Origin: Opitutus sp. GAS368
GTDB taxonomy: Bacteria; Verrucomicrobiota; Verrucomicrobiia; Opitutales; Opitutaceae
Direction of reading: 5' to 3'
Length of the DNA stretch: 47,426 nucleotides
Assembly: GCA_945903465.1 (NCBI GenBank)
Contig: CAMDOF010000043.1
Span: forward strand, 1 to 47,426
The first letter of the stretch is position 1. The number at the start of each line of letters is the position of its first letter. Position numbers and translations under genes: made by a program. Below the pieces are notes generated by a model. It had not been told where the DNA came from. It ran no database searches and was given only the letters and a program-made list of their open reading frames with translations. Shown piece by piece: positions 16,920 to 25,118 of this stretch.

Positions 16920-18323
16920 ATGGTGCCTAGCGTGCTGATCGTCGACGACGAGAAACATACCCGTGAAGGGCTGCAGCAGGCGCTTGCCGACACTTATGAT
17001 GTGTCGGTTGCCGCCAACGCCGATGAGGCGTTCAATTTATTGGAGCACCAGCCCTTCGATATTGTGCTGACTGACTTGCGGATGCCGGGGAAATCTGGAC
17101 TTAAGATTATCGATAAGGCGTTGGGGCTGCCGCAACGGCCCGTGGTGCTGATGATGACGGCTTACGGTAACATTGAGAGCGCGGTTGAGGCGATGAAGCG
17201 AGGTGCCGCTGATTTTCTGACGAAGCCGGTGAACATCGAGCGGCTGGAAGTATTGATGCAGCGGGCGCTGAAAACTAAAACGCTGGAAGTGCAAGTTGAG
17301 CAGTTGCAGGAGCGGCTGGACGAGAAATTTAAGATTGAGGGAATCATTGGGACCTCGGCGAAATTGCAGGCGGTGATTGATAAGATGAGATTGGTCGCGC
17401 CATCGCGGGCGACGATCTTGATCGAAGGGGAGTCGGGTACAGGAAAGGAATTGATTGCGCAGGCCATTCATCAGTCGAGCCCGCGTGCCCGCGCGCCGTT
17501 TGTCGCGGTGCATTGCGCCGCTCTCTCGGAAAATCTGCTCGAAAGTGAGTTGTTCGGTCATGAACGCGGTTCATTTACAGGTGCCACCGAGCGAAGGGTC
17601 GGGCGCTTTGAGTCGGCGACGGGTGGCACGCTGTTCCTTGATGAGATTGGAGAGATCTCGACGTCGACGCAGGTGAAGCTGCTGCGTTTTCTGGAAACTA
17701 AAGCGGTGGAGCGGGTCGGGGGATCTAAGCCAATTAGCTTGGATGTGCGGCTGGTGGCGGCGACGAACCGGAGCTTGGAGCAGATGGTGCGGGAGGGTAA
17801 ATTTCGTGAGGATCTTTTTTTCCGATTGAACGTGGTCCGGCTCGTTACGCCTCCTCTGAGAGAGCGATCTGAAGATATTCCGTTGCTCCTTGCCCATTTT
17901 ATCGGGCTTTTTTCGAAGGAAAATGATACCCCGTTGCTTTCGATCGAGCCGGGGGCGTTGCGGATGTTGCAGGCCTTTGCTTGGCCAGGAAATATCCGGG
18001 AACTGCGCAATTTCTGTGAGAACGCCGTCGTTGTCCGGCGAGGTGGTCGGCTCACGGAATACGATCTCGAGTCGAAATTTCGGGGAGTGGCTCTGGCCGG
18101 TCAAGCGGGCGACGGGGCGGTCGTGGACCCGAGGGCGCCGGCTGCTCCAGGTAACTGGGCAGGCAACTTTTCAGTGGAGGAGAATGAGAAGCGCCTCTTG
18201 CGGGAAGCCTTACTGAAGGCGCGAGGGAACCGAACAGCGGCGGCCGCTTTGATGGGGATCAGTCGGCGGACGCTGCATCGAAAAATTGTGCAGTGGCCGG
18301 ACTTGGATGTGATCGACCGATGA
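16920..18323 (+). CDS. NtrC-family sigma-54-dependent response regulator
   Basis: The 467-residue product has a receiver domain (VLIVDDEKHTREGL, with the phospho-acceptor Asp in VLTDLRMPGKSG and the KP in FLTKPVN). An AAA+ domain follows with Walker A GESGTGKE, the sigma-54 contact loop GSFTGA, Walker B GGTLFLDEIGE and LRERSEDIPLLL. A Fis-type helix-turn-helix (NRTAAAALMGISRRTLHRKI) ends the protein. It activates sigma-54 RNA polymerase from enhancer sites. The contact loop carries Ser where Ala is most common. Its likely kinase is the NtrB-like protein at 13190, and its likely targets include the polysaccharide genes immediately downstream; both assignments are inferred from position. Confidence 0.92.
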   Translation: MVPSVLIVDDEKHTREGLQQALADTYDVSVAANADEAFNLLEHQPFDIVLTDLRMPGKSGLKIIDKALGLPQRPVVLMMTAYGNIESAVEAMKRGAADFLTKPVNIERLEVLMQRALKTKTLEVQVEQLQERLDEKFKIEGIIGTSAKLQAVIDKMRLVAPSRATILIEGESGTGKELIAQAIHQSSPRARAPFVAVHCAALSENLLESELFGHERGSFTGATERRVGRFESATGGTLFLDEIGEISTSTQVKLLRFLETKAVERVGGSKPISLDVRLVAATNRSLEQMVREGKFREDLFFRLNVVRLVTPPLRERSEDIPLLLAHFIGLFSKENDTPLLSIEPGALRMLQAFAWPGNIRELRNFCENAVVVRRGGRLTEYDLESKFRGVALAGQAGDGAVVDPRAPAAPGNWAGNFSVEENEKRLLREALLKARGNRTAAAALMGISRRTLHRKIVQWPDLDVIDR

Positions 18324-18419
18324 TGTGGCGTGGTGATTACCAAAAGGAGCGGTCGAGGCGGCCTGGGCACGGGCGTGAGGGGGAGCAGGTTCGTGTCAGC
18401 CGTGGCCGCGGTTTTAGAG

Positions 18420-18436
18420 GGGGCTCCGAACCCGCT
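18420..18436 (+). promoter_or_regulatory. possible sigma-54 (-24/-12) promoter before the polysaccharide genes
   Basis: GGGCTC at 18421-18426 and CCGCT at 18432-18436 place GG (18422-18423) and GC (18434-18435) exactly ten bases apart, as in -24/-12 elements. The match to TGGCAC/TTGCA is only partial. In such GC-rich DNA this spacing arises easily by chance. The location, 52 bases before the start at 18488 and just after a sigma-54 activator gene, is the main support. Confidence 0.2.
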
Positions 18437-18487
18437 GGGGTGCGTTGTTCTGGATGCAGCGTTGGCTCGGCAAGTTTTTTTTGATCT

Positions 18488-20287
18488 ATGCGACGTCTTC
18501 GTAACGGCCAGGAGTTTATCCATTGGCTTGAGATTGGGGGCGGCGCGCGCTGGGTGCAGCTCGGCGCGATTTTGGCGGCGACCATCGCGCTTTCTTTCCT
18601 GGTGGCCTGGAAGCAATTTCACGGACCGACTTCTGAATCGACCCTGGTGCAAGCGGATATGGGGAGGCAGTTGGCGCGGGGCGCGGGCTTCACAACTTTG
18701 GTGAATTATCCGCAAACGGCCGCGGTGCTCGCGCAGCGTGGGGTGCGTTTCGACTCGCGCCAACCGTATCCGGAACTGCATCACGGTCCATTTTACTCGC
18801 TGGTGATAGCCGGTGGGTTACGGCTATTGCCGGCGAGTTTCCGCGCTGGGCTTTTTGAGGGAGCGCCGGTGCCGCCGGATGGCTTTGGGGGCGATTATTT
18901 TTTACTCGGCTTGAATGGCTTGCTGCTCTGGTTGGCGGCGGCGCTAACGTATGTTTTGGGCAAACGGCTGTTCGATGCGAAGGTGGGTTGGTTGGCCATG
19001 TTGGGTTTGCTTTTGTCCGTGCCGGTTTGGCAGGCGACCGTAGCCGTCAACGGCACCCCGCTGGTGATGGTGCTCGTTTTGCTCGCCTTTCTGATTTGGC
19101 ACCACATCGAGCGCGGGGCCGAAAGGGGCCAAGGCGTTGGGCCGTTGGCGCCCTGTTTGGTGGCGCTCGGCATGATGGTCGGAGGCTTGTTCTTAACCGA
19201 GTACGCCTGGGGCACGCTTCTGCTCGTCGTTTTGGGGTATGCGTGGGTTCGTTTTCGAGGGGCGACCGCCGTCTGGTCAAGTGCATCGGTGGTTTTGGGA
19301 TTCCTCGTCGTGAGCGGTCCTTGGGTTTATCGCAATGTGGCGTTGACGGGCCACCCCGTCGCGTTGGCCGCGCAGGAGGTCGCGTTAAAATCAGGTGATC
19401 CGACCGCGGAGCCGGCAACTTTCCGGACAACGCTCGGCGCGGACCGTCCCGCGCTTAACCTGCGAAAGTTGATGAACAAGACGTTGACCGTGTTTCAGGA
19501 GAACCTCTTGGCGAGGATCTGGTCTGGGGGGGCGATGGGGTTCACGGCCTTTTTTGTGGCGGGCTGGCTCTACTCGTTCCGTTCCGCGGTGACCAATCGT
19601 CTCCGCTGGATTTTTACCGTGGTGCTGGGGGTTTTGCTGATTGCCCAAGCGGCGTTAAACTCGGGGGAGACGGAGCGGCCGGTCTCGGTCGGATTGGTTC
19701 CGCTCCTGTTGATTTTCGGGGCAGGTTTTTTCTTTGTGCTGCTCGGGAGCAATGCGCGGCTGGTGCAGTGGCCGCGCTTGGCGATGACCGTGCTCCTGAC
19801 GATCCACGCGGCCCCACTGGTGCATGACTTACTTGAGCCGCGCCGGTTGCACTTCCATTATCCGCCTTATTTTCCAGCTCTTTTTCAAGGGATGCGGCAG
19901 GAAATGGGTCGGCGTGATTCGACGGGTTCGTTCGGTCTGATGGCGGATGTGCCGGCGGGTTTAGCGTGGTACGGTGACGTCCGGGCTTGGGCGCAGCCAC
20001 CGCGCTTGCGCGATTTTTATGCGATTACTCTCGAGCAGTCGATCGGGCAGCTCTTGCTGACCCCGCGCACCCTCGACCGGCCCTTCTTTTCACAGCTCAA
20101 CGCTCGTCCCATTTTGCCCGGAACCCTCGCGGCGCTCCCCGATCGCTTTGGAGAGTGGGGAGAAATTTATGCGGGATTGCTCAACGGCACCGTGCCGCGG
20201 GAGTTTCCCCTGACGCGCCCGCAAAAGCTGGCGGAAAATCTTTACGTTTTGATCAACCCGGCACTGCCGACGCCGATCATAAAATAA
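18488..20287 (+). CDS. GT-C type membrane glycosyltransferase-like protein
   Basis: The 599-residue product has one N-terminal membrane helix (LAATIALSFLVAW) and about nine further helices between residues 135 and 440. A soluble C-terminal part follows. Early motifs QADMGRQLARG and ELHHGPFYSLVIAGGLRLLP resemble the first periplasmic loop of dolichol/undecaprenyl-phosphate-mannose transferases (GT39/ArnT/PMT group). That group moves sugars from lipid carriers outside the membrane. The catalytic acidic residue cannot be fixed by eye. It heads a colinear set of outer-membrane barrel, Wzc kinase and binding protein, suggesting a role in cell-surface polysaccharide. Confidence 0.65.
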   Translation: MRRLRNGQEFIHWLEIGGGARWVQLGAILAATIALSFLVAWKQFHGPTSESTLVQADMGRQLARGAGFTTLVNYPQTAAVLAQRGVRFDSRQPYPELHHGPFYSLVIAGGLRLLPASFRAGLFEGAPVPPDGFGGDYFLLGLNGLLLWLAAALTYVLGKRLFDAKVGWLAMLGLLLSVPVWQATVAVNGTPLVMVLVLLAFLIWHHIERGAERGQGVGPLAPCLVALGMMVGGLFLTEYAWGTLLLVVLGYAWVRFRGATAVWSSASVVLGFLVVSGPWVYRNVALTGHPVALAAQEVALKSGDPTAEPATFRTTLGADRPALNLRKLMNKTLTVFQENLLARIWSGGAMGFTAFFVAGWLYSFRSAVTNRLRWIFTVVLGVLLIAQAALNSGETERPVSVGLVPLLLIFGAGFFFVLLGSNARLVQWPRLAMTVLLTIHAAPLVHDLLEPRRLHFHYPPYFPALFQGMRQEMGRRDSTGSFGLMADVPAGLAWYGDVRAWAQPPRLRDFYAITLEQSIGQLLLTPRTLDRPFFSQLNARPILPGTLAALPDRFGEWGEIYAGLLNGTVPREFPLTRPQKLAENLYVLINPALPTPIIK

Positions 20288-20325
20288 TTTGCCTCGCGTA
20301 AATTTGCGGAGTTAATTTTTCCCAC

Positions 20326-21519
20326 GTGCATCGTTTTTTATCCTCCTCATCTTTCCGCTGGAAATTTCTTGGCGGATTGGTTTCCACGGTGCCGCTTTGG
20401 GCGATCTATGCGCCGATCCCGGAAAGTGAGCTCAGCAAGGATTTAATTCTTTCGGCGAAGACCAGCGTGGCCCACGATAGCAATCTCTTTGGGGCGGCGT
20501 CGGCCGGGGTCGGCAGCGTAATTTTTTCGGTGGCACCGCGCATCACCTACTCTGGATCGGTGACGGACCAGTTGTTTTTGGCGACGTCCTATGGCTTGAC
20601 CTTGGATAAGTTTGCGACCCGGCCGGGTGAAAAGCTCCTCAGCAGCCACGAAGCCATGATGCGGCTGGCGTACGGGTTTTCCAAGTCCACCGTGCTGGAC
20701 GTCACCGAGATGGTTATGGCGTCGCGGAATCCGGAATCCTTGTTGGCGGGGGTGCCGCTGTCGCCGGACCAATCGTTTCTTCGTAACCAAATTGACGGGC
20801 GGTTCGACACGCCGGTGAGCGGTAAGGTGCTGGCGACGTTGAAAGCCCGATCGATCTATTTTGAATATAAGAACGGCGCCTTGGGGCGTAGCATTGACCG
20901 AGTGGAGAATATTCTAGGCGTGGCCGGCGAGTACGCGATTTTACCTGAGTTTAAGGCGGTCGGCGAGTATCGTCACCAGGAGGTTTATTATCGGAAAGAA
21001 GGTGAAACGAAGAACAAAGTCTCGGAGTTGCTGATGGGTGGTTTTGAATATGCGCTGGCGCGCAAATTTTCTCTGAGTACCCGTCTGGGGATTGAGTTTA
21101 GGAAGCGTTCGGCGGAACGGAGTGCGACCGCGCCCTTTGCGGAACTCGCGGGAAAGTACGATTACACCGAGAAATCCTTCCTGACGGCGGGCCTGGGCTA
21201 CAACCTCGAGGAAACGTCGGACACCGCGCGTTTCACAGATACCCAGTCGAAGAAGGTGTTCGTGGCGCTGCAGCACTCAATGACGGCGCTGATTTCCGCC
21301 TCGGTCTCGGTCAGTTACGAACCGGCGGTGCTTCAGGGACGCCGAGGGGTCAAGAGCCTGAATGAGCAGGCGCTGCGAGCGGGGAGTGCGTTGAGTTATT
21401 TGCCATCAAAAAACTGGACGGTGAGTGGGAGTCTTGATTTTGATCGGAGTCGCTCAGATGACCCAACGCGAAATATGGATCGCCGGCGGTTGGGGCTCAG
21501 CGGTAACTACAGCTTTTGA
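20326..21519 (+). CDS. outer-membrane beta-barrel protein of the polysaccharide cluster
   Basis: The 397-residue product begins with a signal-like segment (FRWKFLGGLVSTVPLWAIYA). It then consists of alternating amphipathic strands such as VSVSYEPAVLQ and WTVSGSLDFDRS. It ends in a terminal aromatic residue (GNYSF), the usual BAM recognition end of outer-membrane barrels. Family-level similarity is to beta-barrel porins found in exopolysaccharide loci, which help export or anchor polymer. It starts with GTG 20326, 38 bases after the previous gene, and the Wzc gene follows 22 bases later, so an operon is likely. Confidence 0.7.
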   Translation: MHRFLSSSSFRWKFLGGLVSTVPLWAIYAPIPESELSKDLILSAKTSVAHDSNLFGAASAGVGSVIFSVAPRITYSGSVTDQLFLATSYGLTLDKFATRPGEKLLSSHEAMMRLAYGFSKSTVLDVTEMVMASRNPESLLAGVPLSPDQSFLRNQIDGRFDTPVSGKVLATLKARSIYFEYKNGALGRSIDRVENILGVAGEYAILPEFKAVGEYRHQEVYYRKEGETKNKVSELLMGGFEYALARKFSLSTRLGIEFRKRSAERSATAPFAELAGKYDYTEKSFLTAGLGYNLEETSDTARFTDTQSKKVFVALQHSMTALISASVSVSYEPAVLQGRRGVKSLNEQALRAGSALSYLPSKNWTVSGSLDFDRSRSDDPTRNMDRRRLGLSGNYSF

Positions 21520-21541
21520 GCGGTTGGTTGCCTCTTTGCCC

Positions 21542-23713
21542 ATGGCTAACGCGTTCGCTACTCGAGAAAGTGCCTCCCTCTCCGACTTCCTGCAGATTCT
21601 ACGGCTGCGGCAATCCCTGATTGTCCTGATATTGGCGTTGGTGGTGGGCACGGTCTTAGCGGTGACGGCTTTTTTACCGAAGTGGTATCTCGCGACGACG
21701 AAAATTCGGGTCGAAAAGCCCGAGGGCGAGATCAAGCTATTTCAGGCGCAGAGTAGTCACAGCTACGACCCGTACTTCTTGCAGGATCAGTTTAAGATCA
21801 TGCAGTCGGAGAAAATTTTGTACCCCGTGATCGAGCGGTTGGGGCTAAGTGTTAAGCTGGCGAGCGCGCTGGGGTCACGCACGCCACCTCCCATGGCGGT
21901 GACCTATCGGTATGTCGTGGAAAAAATGCTTCGGATCGAGTCGCAGCGGAGTTCCTCGTTAATCGAGATTAACGTTTTTGAACAAGACGCCCAGCTCGCG
22001 GCCGATGTCGCGAACGAAATTGCCCGCACCTATTCGCAGGATCGGATTGCCTTGGCGACGTCCGATCAGAGCGAGGGTTTGGTGCATTTGCGCAAGGAGC
22101 TGGTCAGTCAAGAGCAGGTGGTGATGCGGCAGCGTGACGCCGTCGAAAAACTGCGGAAGGATTTGAATATTTCCGGGGTGGATCTGAACGCGCGTTATTC
22201 GGATATGGAGATTGAGACCTTGCGGCAGATGCAGAATACGCTGATTGCGCTCAGCGTTGACGCCATTGGGCGGAAAACCCGATGGGAACGGTTCAAGTCA
22301 ATCGTGCCGGCGGAGCGGATCAGCTTAGTCAACTCAGAGCTGATCCCTGATCAGAATATTCAAAATCTTTTGCAGGCCTATCTCATGGCTGATCAAAAGG
22401 TGACCCAGTTGAAGCCCCGGCTTGGGTCAGCGCATCCCGATTTGATCTCGGCCGTCGATGGCCGAGCGAAGATTCGAGAACAGTTGGACGTGCAATTGGG
22501 CGGTTATGAGAGCGCCTTGGAGATTGCTTACAAAGAATCGGATGCGCGGGTGGCGGAGTTGAAAAGTCAGTTGGCGCAGGCGAAGGTCGATCAGATTCTG
22601 TCAGCGCGTGAGCGGATGCGCCCTTTTGAGGAGTCGGCGCAGAAGCTGGATGATGAGCAACGTTTATTGACCACGCTGAAGCTGACACTGCGGCAGCGGG
22701 AGATTGATTTTAAGGTCCCTAAAAAAACCATTGAAATTCTTAATATCGCGGAGCCCGCTCGTTTTTTCAGTCGGCCCAGCTGGGCCTTGAATGTGACCCT
22801 CGCCTTCTTATTTGGGGGAATTCTCGCGATCGGGGTAGCGGTGTTACTGGAGTATTTTGACACGAGTTTTCGCGGTATCGCGGAAGTGGAGTCGCGGCTG
22901 GGTTTGCCGGTTTTAGGCGTGCTCCCCTTTGTGCGTGGTTCGCAGCCTGCAACGGTCGACGATCCCGCAGTGCTGGAGCCGTACCGCGTGTTTCATACGA
23001 ATCTTAATCTCGCGATCAAATCCAGTGGAAGCCATGCCTTAGTCATGCTTTCGGCGGGACCGGGTGAGGGTAAGTCTATGACTTTACATCGGCTGGCTGC
23101 GTTAATGGGGGCAAGTGGGGAGAAGGTGATTTTGATTGATTCGGATTTGCGCAGGCCAACGCAACACCGGTTGGCGGGGTGTGCGAAGGAACCGGGACTG
23201 AGTGATTTTTTACAGGGTCAGAAAACGCTCGATGAAGTGGTGCAGAAAGGCACCGCGCCGGGCTTGGATTTTATTGCGAGTGGCGGGGTGGGTGGCTTTA
23301 CCCTCAGCTTGATCTATGCGGTTAGGCTGCGGGAATTGATTGTGACTTTGAAGGGGCGGTATGATCGGATTATTTTTGATTCCCCGCCGATTATTGGGGT
23401 AAGTGATGCGAGTGTGTTGGCGAGTGCGGTGGATGGCGTGGTGTTGTTGGTTCAACATCGACGGAATGCGCAAGCGATGGTCCTCCGTGCGCAGCAAATT
23501 GTGGAGACGCTAAAAATTCCGCTCGTGGGTGTCGTGCTGAATCAGGTGCCGGCCAATGCTGGTGGCGATTATGGTTATTACATGGATAACTACGCTTATT
23601 ATACTGAAGGCGTCGTGGCCAAGGGGCGTCGCCGATCCGTGCGGGCGCCCGTCCGTGTGGCGCGAGGCATTGAAGCTAAAGACGGACTCACGCTCCATGA
23701 GCTGGAGAAGTAA
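21542..23713 (+). CDS. Wzc-type polysaccharide copolymerase with tyrosine autokinase domain
   Basis: The 723-residue product has the PCP-2a layout. A first membrane helix (LIVLILALVVGTVLAVTAF) precedes a Wzz domain with long coiled coils. A second helix near residue 420 (VTLAFLFGGILAIGVAVLLE) leads to a cytoplasmic BY-kinase. The kinase shows Walker A SAGPGEGKSMTLH, Walker A' VILIDSDLRRP and Walker B RIIFDSPPIIGVSD. A C-terminal tyrosine cluster (YGYYMDNYAYY) provides autophosphorylation sites. Such proteins set chain length and couple synthesis to export. ATG 21542 gives a normal short leader. The canonical Thr after the Walker A Ser is Met here, a minor variation. Confidence 0.9.
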   Translation: MANAFATRESASLSDFLQILRLRQSLIVLILALVVGTVLAVTAFLPKWYLATTKIRVEKPEGEIKLFQAQSSHSYDPYFLQDQFKIMQSEKILYPVIERLGLSVKLASALGSRTPPPMAVTYRYVVEKMLRIESQRSSSLIEINVFEQDAQLAADVANEIARTYSQDRIALATSDQSEGLVHLRKELVSQEQVVMRQRDAVEKLRKDLNISGVDLNARYSDMEIETLRQMQNTLIALSVDAIGRKTRWERFKSIVPAERISLVNSELIPDQNIQNLLQAYLMADQKVTQLKPRLGSAHPDLISAVDGRAKIREQLDVQLGGYESALEIAYKESDARVAELKSQLAQAKVDQILSARERMRPFEESAQKLDDEQRLLTTLKLTLRQREIDFKVPKKTIEILNIAEPARFFSRPSWALNVTLAFLFGGILAIGVAVLLEYFDTSFRGIAEVESRLGLPVLGVLPFVRGSQPATVDDPAVLEPYRVFHTNLNLAIKSSGSHALVMLSAGPGEGKSMTLHRLAALMGASGEKVILIDSDLRRPTQHRLAGCAKEPGLSDFLQGQKTLDEVVQKGTAPGLDFIASGGVGGFTLSLIYAVRLRELIVTLKGRYDRIIFDSPPIIGVSDASVLASAVDGVVLLVQHRRNAQAMVLRAQQIVETLKIPLVGVVLNQVPANAGGDYGYYMDNYAYYTEGVVAKGRRRSVRAPVRVARGIEAKDGLTLHELEK

Positions 23714-23786
23714 TTGTGCAGCAGCGGATGTCGTGGGCCCGCCCCGCGGCCGTGGGGGATGGTGTTTGCGTTGGGTTGGTGGCCGG

Positions 23787-24785
23787 GTGAATCAGTATGC
23801 GGTGATACCGCAAAGTGATCCGTCGTTGGCTCAGGGCGAGGGCAGTGCTCGCGGGCTGGGGCGTTTTAAGTTGAGTTGGGGCAAAGGTTGCCAAGCGAGA
23901 TGGTGCTGGCGGGGGCTTCTGCTGTGGGGGCTCACGTCGGCCGCGGGTGCGCCTATCCGGATTACAGGAAGTGATTTATTGGGACTCCCTTTCATCAAGG
24001 CGTGCTATACGCAGGCTGGTCAGGTTGGTCTCTCTTTGGCGCTCGCGCTGGATGGAAGTCGCCCAGGGCTGGAGGAGTTAAAGCTGGGGCGCGCGGATCT
24101 GGCGCTGGTCGTGCTGCCCGCAGGTGAAGCGGACCGCTTAGTGGGCTGGGCCGTGCGACCGCTGGGATATCACGCGATTTTCGCGATGGTGCCGGCTGCT
24201 TGTCCGGTTGAAAAGGTTACGCTCGGAAACCTTCGAGCGGTCTTTGGTATTCAGTCCGATGAGGCCAAGGGCACGCGCCGTTATTGGCGTGATTTGGGGG
24301 CGGGGGGAGCGTGGGGCGAAGCGGTGCTCACGCTGGTCGCGCCGGAGAATGGGGCCGGGATTACATTAGAATATTTTCGGTCCGCGGTGTTGGGGGCGCA
24401 AGGGCTGCAGGCGAAAGTAGAGCGCTTCTCGGATCTGGCGGATTTGCGGACTTTTTTTCTGGGGGAGTCTCGGGCTCTGGCTTTGGGGCCGAGGATACCG
24501 GTGGGGGCGAGCCGGATCAAAGCGCTGCGGATTGCGGTGAGGGAAGAGGACGCGGGGGTTGGGCCGAGTACCGAGACACTGCAGGACGGCACCTACCCGC
24601 TCGGTTTACCGCTGCAGGTGGTTTATCGTTCTGAGCGCGCCAGGGATTTGTTGGGCGTGTTCGAATTTCTTTACAGCGAGTCAGTGGCTGCGCTTTTGAC
24701 GCGAGCAGAAGTGATTCCACTATCCGCCGAAGTGCGGGGCCAAGCGTGGCGTTCGGTGCAGGCCGAAGTGGCCCGTTCCAACTAA
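23787..24785 (+). CDS. PstS-like periplasmic substrate-binding protein
   Basis: After a signal segment (WRGLLLWGLTSAAGAPIRI) the product reads ITGSDLLGLPFIKACYTQ, LKLGRADLALVVLPAGEADR and VTLGNLRAVFGI. This is the layout of PstS-type periplasmic binding proteins (phosphate and related anions). The family often has G-S-x-x-x and a phosphate-binding Asp in a D-I-A-like turn; here ADLALVV occupies that place. No permease genes follow, so it is an orphan binding protein, possibly for a sensor or for polymer modification. GTG 23787 is a tentative start. ATG 23697 in frame would overlap wzc by 17 bases. The N-terminus is uncertain. Confidence 0.6.
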   Translation: MNQYAVIPQSDPSLAQGEGSARGLGRFKLSWGKGCQARWCWRGLLLWGLTSAAGAPIRITGSDLLGLPFIKACYTQAGQVGLSLALALDGSRPGLEELKLGRADLALVVLPAGEADRLVGWAVRPLGYHAIFAMVPAACPVEKVTLGNLRAVFGIQSDEAKGTRRYWRDLGAGGAWGEAVLTLVAPENGAGITLEYFRSAVLGAQGLQAKVERFSDLADLRTFFLGESRALALGPRIPVGASRIKALRIAVREEDAGVGPSTETLQDGTYPLGLPLQVVYRSERARDLLGVFEFLYSESVAALLTRAEVIPLSAEVRGQAWRSVQAEVARSN

Positions 24786-25118
24786 TGGGGCCGTTTTCTA
24801 GGGCGGCGCGGAGGGTGGGTGGAGCAGGCCGGCGGAGTTTTTCGTTGGCGGCCGCAGCAGGCAGGGGCCGGCGGGAGAAACTGCGAGGAGCGGGGCGCGC
24901 GGGGTGCGGGTCAGGGGCGGGCGCCCGCTGAGAGGCCAAGCCTGATTCCCGACTAACGAGTTGATAAGGTGCAGGCCTTGTTGCGATGCGAGCCCGCAGC
25001 CGCGCTGAGTCGTGGGCGGAGCTTTCCGAATGGCGCTTGTGGAACGAAAGGCGAGAGGTGGCTCGAGCGGCTCATGCACTCGCTGGGTGAGTCAAGGCGC
25101 GGAGGGTGGCGATGAGGC
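24786..25118. other. intergenic stretch, no gene seen
   Basis: These 333 bases separate the polysaccharide genes from a convergent kinase gene. There is a self-complementary GCGGGCGCCCGC near 24918, but no T-run beside it, and no convincing open frame. Confidence 0.5.

Noticed and set aside
23556..23786. Longer N-terminus of the PstS-like protein overlapping wzc
   Set aside because: The extra residues mirror the wzc 3' end in another frame and contain no signal-like features, so a later start is more likely.
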